Position numbers and translations under genes: made by a program. 64,000 nucleotides of DNA from Silvibacterium dinghuense (GTDB lineage Bacteria > Acidobacteriota > Terriglobia > Terriglobales > Acidobacteriaceae), in the NCBI RefSeq assembly GCF_004123295.1, contig NZ_SDMK01000004.1:1-64000 (forward strand), read 5' to 3'. The notes below the pieces were generated by a model. It made no database searches. It was given only the letters and a program-made list of their open reading frames with translations, and had not been told where the DNA came from. This document shows, piece after piece, positions 54,225 through 63,624 of the stretch (positions are counted from its first letter, which is position 1; the number at the start of each line of letters is the position of its first letter).

Positions 54225-55366
54225 TGCGCCTCCAGTGCTGTTTCAAGCGCAAGGACATCACCGACAATCTGCTGTCCGGGCGCAATACCCGAGAGCACCT
54301 GCTGCTTCCCATCGGGCTCCGTATCTCCGATCTCCACCTCCACACGGCGAAATTGTCCGCTCCCCGCCGGCTCATAAACCCAATCACGATCGTGCAGATG
54401 CAAAACTGCGGTCGCGGGGATCACTGCGAACGACTTCGACTCCTGTCCCTGGAAGCTTGCAGTAACAAACATGCCCAGGCGAAGAAGATTCCGTGGGTTC
54501 GGAACTTCAACGCGAACCTTTGCAGTGCGAATATTCGGATCGAGTATCGGTCCAATATCGCTGATGCGGCCCGTCAGAGTTTCATCAGGATAAGCTGCCA
54601 GCTTGATTTCTGCCGCCTGCCCCAGCTTCAACTTCGGAATGTCATTTTCATAGACATCGCAGATGATCCACACCACTGAGAGGTCGGCAATGGTGAAAGC
54701 AGTCGGGGAGCCGGCATAGGTCACGCCGGCAGCCGCGGCATCGGTTACATTCTGCGCCACGATGACACCGGGAATGGGCGCATATACATTCACGATGCTC
54801 GATGGATGCTCTTTATCGACCCCCAGCGTTTTGAGCTGCTGTTCTGCCGCATGAAGATCCGTAAGCGCATCTTCTTCCGTATCCTGAGCTTGCTCCAGCG
54901 CACTCTTTGGCACTGCGCCATGGTCATAAAGATCCTGGGCCCGATTCAGGGCCGTACGCGCAAGCTGCTCATCGTTGGCCGCCTTCAGATACACGTCGAA
55001 GGCGTTCGTGATATCCGGACTCTGCACCCGGAGAAGCAGATCGCCCTTTTTTACGTGATCATCGAGACGCGCACGGATATCTACGACACGGCCACTCGCC
55101 AGAGAGATCACCGGCACCTCCCGCGCGATATCAGGAAAGACAGAACCGGTTACGTTCAGCCTGGGATACGCCTGCATGGCCTCCGCGGTCACCAGCGAAT
55201 AGCGCCCCGCGTCAGGAATAGCGATCGTTCCATTGTGGCTTGCTTCTACCACTGCTGGGGTCGAGGTCGGAGCGCCGCTTGCCGGGTCGAACTTCTTTTC
55301 GCATGCCGTCATCCAGGACACGGCTGCGACACAGGCCAGCGCTTGCAAATACTTCGCAGTCTTCAT
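54221..55366 (-). CDS. RND membrane-fusion lipoprotein, CzcB/CusB family
   Basis: A 381-residue periplasmic adaptor. A lipobox (VAAVSWMTACEKK) follows the signal peptide. The HlyD-type barrel-sandwich flanks (VVDIRARLDDHVKKGDLLLR) and a helical hairpin (about 130-190) come next, then a beta-barrel with TVWIICDVYENDIPKL-type sequence. It connects the RND pump to the outer-membrane channel. It overlaps by 4 bases both the upstream OMF gene and the downstream pump gene. Confidence 0.92.
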   Translation of the reverse strand: MKTAKYLQALACVAAVSWMTACEKKFDPASGAPTSTPAVVEASHNGTIAIPDAGRYSLVTAEAMQAYPRLNVTGSVFPDIAREVPVISLASGRVVDIRARLDDHVKKGDLLLRVQSPDITNAFDVYLKAANDEQLARTALNRAQDLYDHGAVPKSALEQAQDTEEDALTDLHAAEQQLKTLGVDKEHPSSIVNVYAPIPGVIVAQNVTDAAAAGVTYAGSPTAFTIADLSVVWIICDVYENDIPKLKLGQAAEIKLAAYPDETLTGRISDIGPILDPNIRTAKVRVEVPNPRNLLRLGMFVTASFQGQESKSFAVIPATAVLHLHDRDWVYEPAGSGQFRRVEVEIGDTEPDGKQQVLSGIAPGQQIVGDVLALETALEAQ

Positions 55367-56628
55367 TGGATCACCTCACGGCCCACGGCAAGGTTCAGCT
55401 GCCCTGCAGCAACCAGGTAAGCTCCGACCAGCTGCAGATAGGCCATCTGTACGTTTCTGTAATCGCTCTGTGCGTTCAGGAAGTCCATCAGCGAAGCGCC
55501 GCCATGCTGATAGGCATAGGTCACCGTGTCGCGCACGCGCACCGCCTGCGCCAGATACTGCGCCTTATAAGGACGAAGCAGGATGAGATTGCTGTTCACC
55601 TGCTCCCATGCGGAATCCACGTCGCTGAAGACCTGCGCCCGCGCTGCATCTTCAAGCTGCTGGTTGCGGCCGATATCCAGCTGCGTACGCTTCTTTTCCC
55701 CCTGATTGCGATCGAAGATACGCAGAGGAATACTCACGTTGAAGCCTACATATGGATCGAGAGGAGGATTTGCTCCGGCATCCACTCCGAAGGTAGGGTC
55801 CGTCGAGCCGTTGGCAACAGCCAGCTTGTGATTTGTCACTGACTGCTGCACCGATTGCATCGCAGCCTGAAGATCCGGCCGCTCGGCCAGCGCAATCTGG
55901 CGGAACTGGGTAACCGGATCCAGCTGATCGGTAAAGTCGAAGGTTCCGTCTACATCAAACTGGTCAATGGGAGTGCGCTGATCGAGCAGTTGCAGCAGCT
56001 GAATCTTCGAGGTTCGAAGACTCACCTCTGCGGCCTGTAGATCTGACTCGTACTGCACGCGCTGCAACACAATGCGGTCAAAATCAATCTGCGCCAGATC
56101 ACCATCCTTCAGACGCGTGCGACTGATATCGATGATGTGGTCGTAATAATCAAGCTCATCTTTGGAAAGCTGCACCAGGGCCTTGTCCTGAAGCGTCTGC
56201 ACGAAGAGCGAGCGCAGGTTGAAGATCATGTTCCGCGTAAGATCTTCGTGCTGCGAAGAGGCGATACGTGTTCCTTCCTGTGCGCTCTCCTGGCGTAGCT
56301 CACGCTTGTGATCGCGCTCATGCAGGTAGGTGATCGAACCCGTAGTCAGCGCATTCGAAAATGGCTGGTACGCCGGATCTTTATAGAAGGGGTAAAGCTG
56401 ATCGACGCCGAAGGTGACCTGCGGATTTGGCCGCAAGTAGGCGGTAATCTCTTCCGCCTTCATCTCCTGCACATTGCTTTCATCCGCAGCAAGCGTGGGA
56501 TTCGAGGCAAGAAAGGACTGTTTTACCTGATCCCAGTTCATCCTGGACTGCGCATCGGCTGCCGTATGCAACGTCAGAGAAAACAGGCTAAGGAGCAAAA
56601 ATCTAAATAAAACATTTCGCAGCTTCAT
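55363..56628 (-). CDS. TolC-like outer-membrane efflux protein
   Basis: About 421 residues, from ATG 56628 just before the signal peptide (VLFRFLLLSLFSLTLHTAADA); the frame opens at 56658. Two outer-membrane efflux repeats are present (about 30-215 and 240-420). Motifs include YLRPNPQVTFGVDQLYPF and VGFNVSIPLRIFDRNQGEKK, which are usual in CzcC/CusC-like channels. It is the first gene of a compact three-gene efflux operon with ATGA overlaps. A metal-sensing regulator is not adjacent. Confidence 0.92.
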   Translation of the reverse strand: MKLRNVLFRFLLLSLFSLTLHTAADAQSRMNWDQVKQSFLASNPTLAADESNVQEMKAEEITAYLRPNPQVTFGVDQLYPFYKDPAYQPFSNALTTGSITYLHERDHKRELRQESAQEGTRIASSQHEDLTRNMIFNLRSLFVQTLQDKALVQLSKDELDYYDHIIDISRTRLKDGDLAQIDFDRIVLQRVQYESDLQAAEVSLRTSKIQLLQLLDQRTPIDQFDVDGTFDFTDQLDPVTQFRQIALAERPDLQAAMQSVQQSVTNHKLAVANGSTDPTFGVDAGANPPLDPYVGFNVSIPLRIFDRNQGEKKRTQLDIGRNQQLEDAARAQVFSDVDSAWEQVNSNLILLRPYKAQYLAQAVRVRDTVTYAYQHGGASLMDFLNAQSDYRNVQMAYLQLVGAYLVAAGQLNLAVGREVIQ

Positions 56629-56658
56629 CCATGCAGTCATGCAGGAAATCGAGAGCAT

Positions 56659-57032
56659 AAATCGTCTCCACGCAGCCGCTGCATCACCATCGCAGCGGAA
56701 TCCGGATCATCCGCGGGGCATTACACCAAGCGAACCTTAGGTAAGTTTTCAACGTTGTCCACCGGATTCCCGGCTATCTTTCGGTTATGGCTTCAGCATC
56801 TTTCGGTGAGTCCGACCGGCCGAAAGCGGCTAAGAACCTGCTCTTTCCGCCATGCCGAGCCGCCATCTGCTGCACGCCGGTGTACCGATCCAGCCCGTTT
56901 GAGTATGCTGCGGTGGTATCGCACGCGCTCCTTCCGCAGGGTCCGGATTTCGCGATCGACACAAAGATGTCACCCTGAGATATAGGACATTTGGACCATG
57001 TGCGTGATCTTCGCTTTCCAGATGATGAAAAA
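56659..57032. promoter_or_regulatory. Divergent region between the efflux operon and GH67 gene
   Basis: About 370 bp likely holding promoters in both directions. It contains the repeated octamer TCTTTCGG (56777-56784 and 56799-56806) and a CCGACCGGCCGAAAG dyad-like stretch. No coding sequence is supported. Confidence 0.4.
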
Positions 57033-59552
57033 ATGCGACGTGTTCTCCTCCTCCTGGCTATGCTCCTCCCCTTATCCCTGGCTGCAGAGGATGGACACGC
57101 CGGCTGGCTGCGCTATGCCCGTTTGAGCGCACAGGATGCGCAGGCCTATGCTTCACTTCCGCAGATCATTAGCGTCGAAGGCAGCTCCCAGGTCGATCGA
57201 TGCGCCGCGCAGGAGTTGGCCCATGGTCTGAGCTCGATGCTCGGGCATCCATTTGCCGTCGCGCCGACCGCAGGCAGAAATACCGCGCATGCTCCCGCCT
57301 TCGATCTGCGGCTGGCATCACGCAACGATGCCATGCCCCCGGAGTCCTACCGCTTCAAACGCGAGGGCAACGATTACGTCATTCTCGGCGCGGATACACG
57401 GGGCGTGCTTTACGGCGTCTTCCATCTCCTCGAGCTCGTCGCTACGCTTCAGCCGCTTCCAAAATCCACTACTGCCTCCGCACCCGCCGCCCCCATCCGC
57501 TGGGTCAACCAGTGGGACAATCTCGATGGCAGCATCGAGCGCGGTTACGCGGGCCGCAGCATTTTTTTTGACGGAGGCAAGGTACGCGATGATCTTTCGC
57601 GCGTATCCGACTACGGACGGCTGCTGGCCTCGATCGGCATCAATGGACTTACCGTGAACAACGTCAACGCCGACCTGCGCACGCTGGAGCCGGAAGAGCT
57701 GGCAGGCTTTACCCGCATCGCGGACGAGTTGCGCCCTTGGGGCATCCGCCTCTCACTATCCATCGATCTCTCGAGTCCTGAGGTTGTCGGCCACCTGAAG
57801 ACATTCGATCCGCTGGACCCCGCAGTAGCGGCATGGTGGTCGAAGACCGTCGACGAAATCTACACACGCATCCCGGATTTCGCCGGCTTTGTTGTGAAAG
57901 CGGATTCAGAGGGACGCCCCGGTCCTTCACACTATGACCGCACTCCAGCCGAAGCGGCGAATGTGCTGGCACGTCCACTGCAGAAGCATGGCGGCATCGT
58001 GCTCTATCGCGGCTTCGTCTACAACCACCACCTGGACTGGCATGACCTCAAGGCCGATCGCGCACGGGCCGGATACGATAACTTCCATGCGCTCGATGGT
58101 AAGTTCGAGCCGAATGTCGTGCTGCAAATCAAGCATGGGCCCATCGACTTCCAGGTGCGGGAGCCGGTCTCTCCGCTCTTCGCTGCGATGCGGCACACCT
58201 CGCAAACCGTAGAGCTGGAAATCACCCAGGAATACACGGGCCAGCAGCGCCACATGGTTTTCCTGGTACCGATGTGGAAGTGGGCGCTCGACACCGATCT
58301 GCGCGCGGAGAACCGCTCTACGCCGCTCAAAGAGATCGTCGAGGGCAGGAGCTTTCATCAACCACTGGGCGGCTTTGTCGCGGTCGCCAATGTCGGCATG
58401 GATACGAACTGGCTGCACCATCCGATGGCCATGGCCAATCTCTACGGCTATGGCCGGCTGGCATGGAATCCCGATGAGCCGGCCGAAAAAATTATCGACA
58501 CCTGGACGCGTCTGACCTTCGGCAACAAGCCGGAGGTAGTGCGCACCATCGACGCGCTGCAGCTCGAGAGCTGGCGCGATTACGAAAACTATACCGGTCC
58601 GCTCGGCATTGGCACCTTAACGGATATCATCGGCGTCCATTATGGTCCTGGCGTAGGTTCGGCAGAAAACAACGGCTGGGGACAGTGGTTTCGCGCAGAT
58701 CGTCAAGGTGTGGGCATGGATCGCACCGTAGCCACCGGAACAGGCTACATCGGCCAGTATCCGCCGCAGCTGGCGGCCATCTACGAGTCGCTCAAAACCT
58801 GCCCCGATGATCTGTTGCTGTTCATGCATCACGTGCCGTATACCTACCGCCTGCACAATGGCGATACAGTCATCCAGCATATCTACAACAGCCACTATGA
58901 AGGCGCAGCGGCCGTCGCAACCTATGCGCCACGCTGGCTGGCCTTGAAGCCGGATATCGACCCGGAGCGCTTCGAAAAGGTGCTGGAGCTGTTTCATTAC
59001 CAGGCCGGACATGCCATCGTCTGGCGCGATGCCGTGAACACATGGTTCCACACCATATCCGGCATCCCCGACGAGCTCCATCGCGTAGACAATTTCCCCG
59101 ATCGCATGGAAGCCGAGTCAATGCAGGCCGATGGCTACCGCACTGTAGCCGTCACTCCGATAGAAACCGCATCCGGCGGGCATGCGGTCGAGTGTGAACA
59201 AGGCTCAGGGTGCTCGCTCAGCGCAAAAGCCGGACGCAGCGGTGAGTATCGCATTGCGGTGCAGTACTTCGATCTGCGGGAGGGCAACGCACACTTCACC
59301 CTGCTGGTAAACGGAGCTCCTATCGCCGCATGGACAGCGGATGACACGCTGCCCCCGGCTTCGAACGACCTGAAGCTCGATGGCCATACCAGCACCCGCT
59401 ACACAACCATGCCGGTTCTGCTGCATCCCGGCGACACAATCACACTGCGCGGAATGCCGGACGGCAAGGATCCCGCCGCTATCGACTATCTCTCTTTCCT
59501 GCCTGCCGGAAAGCAGGCGACAGACACGGCTTCTGCAACTACCATGCGATAG
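57033..59552 (+). CDS. GH67 alpha-glucuronidase
   Basis: About 839 residues from ATG 57033, which begins a signal peptide (RRVLLLLAMLLPLSLAAEDG); the frame opens at TTG 56991. The family 67 signature IRWVNQWDNLDGSIERGYAG is present, followed by the catalytic TIM barrel (ADSEGRPGPSHYDRTPAEAA, HYGPGVGSAENNGWGQWFRA). The enzyme removes 4-O-methylglucuronic acid from xylo-oligosaccharides. A C-terminal extension beyond residue about 700 (GGHAVECEQGSGCSLSAKAG) looks like a small carbohydrate-binding domain. It is followed by the GH3 gene with an 80 bp gap. Family members are often cytoplasmic, so the signal peptide is notable. Confidence 0.92.
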   Translation: MRRVLLLLAMLLPLSLAAEDGHAGWLRYARLSAQDAQAYASLPQIISVEGSSQVDRCAAQELAHGLSSMLGHPFAVAPTAGRNTAHAPAFDLRLASRNDAMPPESYRFKREGNDYVILGADTRGVLYGVFHLLELVATLQPLPKSTTASAPAAPIRWVNQWDNLDGSIERGYAGRSIFFDGGKVRDDLSRVSDYGRLLASIGINGLTVNNVNADLRTLEPEELAGFTRIADELRPWGIRLSLSIDLSSPEVVGHLKTFDPLDPAVAAWWSKTVDEIYTRIPDFAGFVVKADSEGRPGPSHYDRTPAEAANVLARPLQKHGGIVLYRGFVYNHHLDWHDLKADRARAGYDNFHALDGKFEPNVVLQIKHGPIDFQVREPVSPLFAAMRHTSQTVELEITQEYTGQQRHMVFLVPMWKWALDTDLRAENRSTPLKEIVEGRSFHQPLGGFVAVANVGMDTNWLHHPMAMANLYGYGRLAWNPDEPAEKIIDTWTRLTFGNKPEVVRTIDALQLESWRDYENYTGPLGIGTLTDIIGVHYGPGVGSAENNGWGQWFRADRQGVGMDRTVATGTGYIGQYPPQLAAIYESLKTCPDDLLLFMHHVPYTYRLHNGDTVIQHIYNSHYEGAAAVATYAPRWLALKPDIDPERFEKVLELFHYQAGHAIVWRDAVNTWFHTISGIPDELHRVDNFPDRMEAESMQADGYRTVAVTPIETASGGHAVECEQGSGCSLSAKAGRSGEYRIAVQYFDLREGNAHFTLLVNGAPIAAWTADDTLPPASNDLKLDGHTSTRYTTMPVLLHPGDTITLRGMPDGKDPAAIDYLSFLPAGKQATDTASATTMR

Positions 59553-59633
59553 CGCAAAGATTCACCCCTTTTTCCACGCTCATAACCGTTGCGTCTTCTC
59601 ATCCCTTGCCCACGCAAAACGATGGAGTTTCGA

Positions 59634-62351
59634 ATGCGATCTGTCTATGGTGTTCTTTTTCTGGCTGCAGCTCTGCTCTCTGCGGCAGCGCAGGAACCTG
59701 CCTATAAAAACCCGGCGCTGCCGGCCGAGGAGCGTGCGGCAGACCTGGTGCACCGCATGACGCTGGAAGAGAAGGTGGGGCAGATGGGCTCCGCTGCGCA
59801 CGCCATTCCACGGCTCGACGTCCCCGCCTATAACTACTGGAATGAAGCGCTGCACGGCGTAGCCCGTTCCGGCTATGCCACCATGTTTCCGCAGGCCATC
59901 GGCATGGCCGCTACCTGGGACGCACCGCTCCTCCATCAAGTTGGCGATGCGATTGCCACCGAGGCGCGCGCGAAGAACTCCGAAGCCCTGCGCCACGGCA
60001 ATCACGATATCTACTTCGGACTCACCTTCTGGTCTCCGAACATCAATATCTTCCGCGATCCGCGCTGGGGACGCGGCCAGGAGACCTACGGAGAAGATCC
60101 CTTCCTCACCGGCACGCTGGGCGTGAACTTTATTCGTGGCCTGCAGGGCGATGATCCGCACTATTACAAGGTGATCGCCACACCGAAACACTTTGCCGTG
60201 CATTCCGGCCCGGAAAACATACGTCATAAATTCGATGTCACACCCACGCGGCATGACTTGTGGGACACCTATCTGCCACAGTTCCGTATGGCCATCGTCG
60301 ACGGCAAGGCTGACTCGATTATGTGCTCCTACAACGCAGTGGATGGCGCACCTGCGTGCGGCAGCACCATGCTGCTTCAGCAGGTGCTCCGCCAGGACTG
60401 GGGCTTTCATGGATTTGTTACCTCCGACTGCGGCGCCATCGATGACTTCTTCAAGCCCAATACCCACCAGACCGAACCCGATGCGGAACATGCCGACCGC
60501 GATGCGCTGCTGGCCGGCACGGACACCAACTGCGGCGCCACATACGAGCACCTGGGCGATGCCGTCCGGCAGGGGCTGATCCAGGAAGCAGATATCGACC
60601 GGAGCCTTATCCGCCTCTTCACCGCACGCATGGAGCTGGGCCTCTTCGACCCGCCAGCCACAGTGCCCTACGCGCAGACTCCCTTCAGCGCCGTGCACTC
60701 TCCGGAGAACGTCGCGGTCGCACAACGCACAGCGGAAGAGTCGATGGTGCTGCTCAAGAATGATGGCATTCTGCCTCTCGCCTCTGGGCGTTTCCGTCAC
60801 ATCGCGGTCGTCGGACCGAATGCAGCAATGCTTTCTTCTCTCGAAGGCAATTACAACGGCACGCCCTATGATCCTCAACTCCCCGTCGATGCTATCCGCC
60901 GCACACTGACCGCTGCCAGTGTGCGCTATGCGCCGGGCGCCCCTTTTGTCGATGGTTTCATGCTGCCCGTGCCGCGCACCATGCTGCATCCGTCTCCGAA
61001 CTCAAAGGAAGAAGGACTGAAGGCGGAGTACTTCGCCTCACCGTCGCTGAGCGGCACACCGCTGCTGACACGCATCGACCCCGGAATCGACTTCAACTGG
61101 AGCGGCGTGAATCCGCTGCCGCAGCATCCCTCCACTGGCTTTGCCGTGCGCTGGACAGGCACGCTGACACTGCCCGCCGCAGGAGAATACCAGTTCCAGC
61201 TCAGCGCCGGTCCCTGTAATCACTGCGCCTACGAGCAAAGCTACACCGTGCGGATCGATGGTCAGGTGGTCACCGAAGCGAAAGCACTTCCGGAGGGCAC
61301 AGAGACAGGCCCCGTGCAGGTGAATGGCACAACGGGACTTCCCCAGGAGAGCCATCAGCAGCGCCCGACGAAATTTGCATTCAAGGCAGATAAGGCTGGA
61401 GCCCACACCATCGAAGTCGACTTTGTCCGCTCGAGCGCGGAGCATGGCACGGGGATCACACTGTCCTTCATGCCGCCTGCGGAACAGCTCCTGCAGCACG
61501 CCATCGAGACAGCACGCGACTCCGATCTCGTCATCGCCATGCTCGGACTCACGCCGACGCTCGAAGGCGAAGAAATGCCCATCAACCTGCAGGGATTTCA
61601 AGGCGGCGACCGCACCGATGTAGCGCTACCTGCAGCTCAGGAGAAACTGCTCGAGGCGCTGACGGCTCTGGGCAAGCCAGTGGTCGTCGTGCTGCTCAAC
61701 GGATCGGCACTCGCAGTGAACTTTGCCGAACAGCACGCGAATGCCATCCTCGAAGCATGGTATCCGGGAGAAGCTGGCGCGCAGGCCATCGCCGATACAT
61801 TGACCGGAGCCAATAATCCCGGTGGCCGCCTTCCGATCACCTTTTATCGTTCCATCAACGACCTCCCGTCCTTTACCGACTACACCATGAAAGGGCGCAC
61901 CTATCGCTATTTCGCAGGCGATCCGCTCTTCGGCTTCGGCTACGGTCTCAGCTACACCACGTTCTCGTATGCAAATGTGCATGCCTCGACAAAGCACCTC
62001 GCAGCTGGCCAGCCGCTCGTCGTCGAAGCGGATGTCACCAACAGCGGCAAACTTGCCGGAGATGAAGTCGCTCAGCTCTACCTGCTGCCTCCGGACACAG
62101 GCAACAGCGGTCTCTCACCGCTACGCCAGCTCGAAGGCTTCGAGCGCGTGCATCTGAAGCCGGGCGAAACCAGGCACCTGCGTTTCACCCTCCATGCACG
62201 GGAGCTCTCCGAAGTGGATGCGCATGGCGCACGTTCGGTACAGGCTGGCGCATATCAAATCTATGTTGGCGGCTCGCAGCCGTCCTCCAGCTCACTCCAT
62301 ACGCAGTATGCAAACTTCAACATCGAAGGTAGTGCGGATGTCGCACACTGA
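59634..62351 (+). CDS. GH3 beta-xylosidase-like enzyme with PA14 insert
   Basis: About 905 residues from ATG 59634, the start of a signal peptide (VYGVLFLAAALLSAAAQ); earlier starts at 59589 and 59622 are less likely. The N-terminal barrel has the nucleophile Asp in FVTSDCGAIDDFF, typical of the xylosidase/arabinofuranosidase branch. The second domain is interrupted by a PA14 domain (about 440-590: EGLKAEYFASPSLSGTPLL, then SYTVRIDGQ). A fibronectin III-like domain closes the chain (VVEADVTNSGKLAGDEVAQL). It probably completes xylo-oligosaccharide breakdown after GH67 action. Confidence 0.92.
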   Translation: MRSVYGVLFLAAALLSAAAQEPAYKNPALPAEERAADLVHRMTLEEKVGQMGSAAHAIPRLDVPAYNYWNEALHGVARSGYATMFPQAIGMAATWDAPLLHQVGDAIATEARAKNSEALRHGNHDIYFGLTFWSPNINIFRDPRWGRGQETYGEDPFLTGTLGVNFIRGLQGDDPHYYKVIATPKHFAVHSGPENIRHKFDVTPTRHDLWDTYLPQFRMAIVDGKADSIMCSYNAVDGAPACGSTMLLQQVLRQDWGFHGFVTSDCGAIDDFFKPNTHQTEPDAEHADRDALLAGTDTNCGATYEHLGDAVRQGLIQEADIDRSLIRLFTARMELGLFDPPATVPYAQTPFSAVHSPENVAVAQRTAEESMVLLKNDGILPLASGRFRHIAVVGPNAAMLSSLEGNYNGTPYDPQLPVDAIRRTLTAASVRYAPGAPFVDGFMLPVPRTMLHPSPNSKEEGLKAEYFASPSLSGTPLLTRIDPGIDFNWSGVNPLPQHPSTGFAVRWTGTLTLPAAGEYQFQLSAGPCNHCAYEQSYTVRIDGQVVTEAKALPEGTETGPVQVNGTTGLPQESHQQRPTKFAFKADKAGAHTIEVDFVRSSAEHGTGITLSFMPPAEQLLQHAIETARDSDLVIAMLGLTPTLEGEEMPINLQGFQGGDRTDVALPAAQEKLLEALTALGKPVVVVLLNGSALAVNFAEQHANAILEAWYPGEAGAQAIADTLTGANNPGGRLPITFYRSINDLPSFTDYTMKGRTYRYFAGDPLFGFGYGLSYTTFSYANVHASTKHLAAGQPLVVEADVTNSGKLAGDEVAQLYLLPPDTGNSGLSPLRQLEGFERVHLKPGETRHLRFTLHARELSEVDAHGARSVQAGAYQIYVGGSQPSSSSLHTQYANFNIEGSADVAH

Positions 62352-62376
62352 CACGTCGCACAGGAAAGCAGAACGT

Positions 62377-63615
62377 ATGATGCATCTCCGATCCCTGCAC
62401 GCTCTCGTTGTACTCGCCGCGCTGGCTGCGCCGTGCACGATGCACGGCCAGTCCGATTCTTCGTGGGTTGCATCGTGGGCCAGCGCGCAGCAGGTCCCCG
62501 AGCCTGCCAATGCGTTGCCTGCCACGGACCTCACCGACGCCACCCTGCGCCAGATCGTCCATCTCTCGCTCGGCGGCAGCGCCGTCCGCGTGCGTCTCTC
62601 CAATGCCTTCGGCACAACGGATCTTCATCTTGGCGGCGTTCATCTGGCGCGCGCCGTTTCACCTGCGTCATCCGCCATCGACACGCGCACGGATCGCACT
62701 CTCACCTTCCACGGAGCGCAGGATGTCATCATCCCCGCCGGCGCCGACTACTGGTCTGACCCGGTATCGCTGCCCATCTCCGCAGGCACAGACATCGCCA
62801 TCACGCTGCATCTCGATACCGCTCCAGCAACCGAGACCTCGCACCCCGGCTCACGCGCCACCAGCTATCTCGCGCACGGAATGCACCTGGCTGACGGCGA
62901 GCTTTCAACACCAAAGACCTTCGAGCACTGGTTCTTTCTGAGCGGCATCGATGTAGCCGCATCTTCACAGGATGCGGCGATTGTCGCACTCGGCGATTCG
63001 ATCACTGACGGCCATGGCGCAACGACAAATGGCAACGACCGCTGGCCCGATGACCTCGCCCAGCGGCTTGCACAAGCCACCAGCCATCGCAGTGTCGTCA
63101 ATGTCGGAATTGGCGGCAACCATGTGCTCACCGACGGCCTGGGGCCGAATGCGCTGGCGCGCTTCAATCGAGATGTTCTGGCACAGAGTCGCGTGCGCGT
63201 TCTGATCCTGCTCGAGGGCGTCAATGACCTCGGCGCACTCGCACGGCAGACTCCTCCGGCCAGCGGCGAGGAGCATGCCGCGCTGCTGCAACGGCTCGAA
63301 GCCGGTTATCAGCAGATGATCGATCGGGCTCACGCGCAGGGCCTCTTCGTCATCGGAGGAACGATTCTTCCCTACACCGGCTCGGATTACTATCACCCCG
63401 CCGTGGCCGACGAAGCGGCACGGCAGGAGCTCAACGCGTGGATCCGCCAGCCTGGGCACTTCGACGCCGTGGTGGACTTCGACTCCGTAACGCGCGATCC
63501 CCAGAGGCCGGATCGTCTTCTCCCCGCCTATGATTCCGGCGATCACCTGCACCCATCACCTGCAGGATACCGGGCCATGGCCGCAGCAATCCCGCTTGCA
63601 TTGCTGCAGCATTAA
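62377..63615 (+). CDS. Secreted SGNH/GDSL hydrolase, likely carbohydrate esterase
   Basis: About 412 residues from ATG 62377, before a signal peptide (LHALVVLAALAAPCTMHGQ); the frame reaches back to 62194 but would overlap GH3. An N-terminal jelly-roll-like domain (SWVASWASAQQVPEP to GIDVAA) precedes the SGNH core. Block I is ALGDSITDG, block II GIGGNH, block III EGVNDLG and block V DHLHPSPAGY. Such proteins deacetylate plant polysaccharides. AGGA lies 11 bases upstream. It follows the GH3 gene by 25 bp and is likely co-transcribed. Confidence 0.9.
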   Translation: MMHLRSLHALVVLAALAAPCTMHGQSDSSWVASWASAQQVPEPANALPATDLTDATLRQIVHLSLGGSAVRVRLSNAFGTTDLHLGGVHLARAVSPASSAIDTRTDRTLTFHGAQDVIIPAGADYWSDPVSLPISAGTDIAITLHLDTAPATETSHPGSRATSYLAHGMHLADGELSTPKTFEHWFFLSGIDVAASSQDAAIVALGDSITDGHGATTNGNDRWPDDLAQRLAQATSHRSVVNVGIGGNHVLTDGLGPNALARFNRDVLAQSRVRVLILLEGVNDLGALARQTPPASGEEHAALLQRLEAGYQQMIDRAHAQGLFVIGGTILPYTGSDYYHPAVADEAARQELNAWIRQPGHFDAVVDFDSVTRDPQRPDRLLPAYDSGDHLHPSPAGYRAMAAAIPLALLQH

Positions 63616-63624
63616 CCCTCGAAC

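Noticed and set aside
59580-60989. A 469-codon minus-strand open frame over the GH3 gene
   Set aside because: It is a shadow of the GH3 catalytic domain, caused by high-GC codon use.
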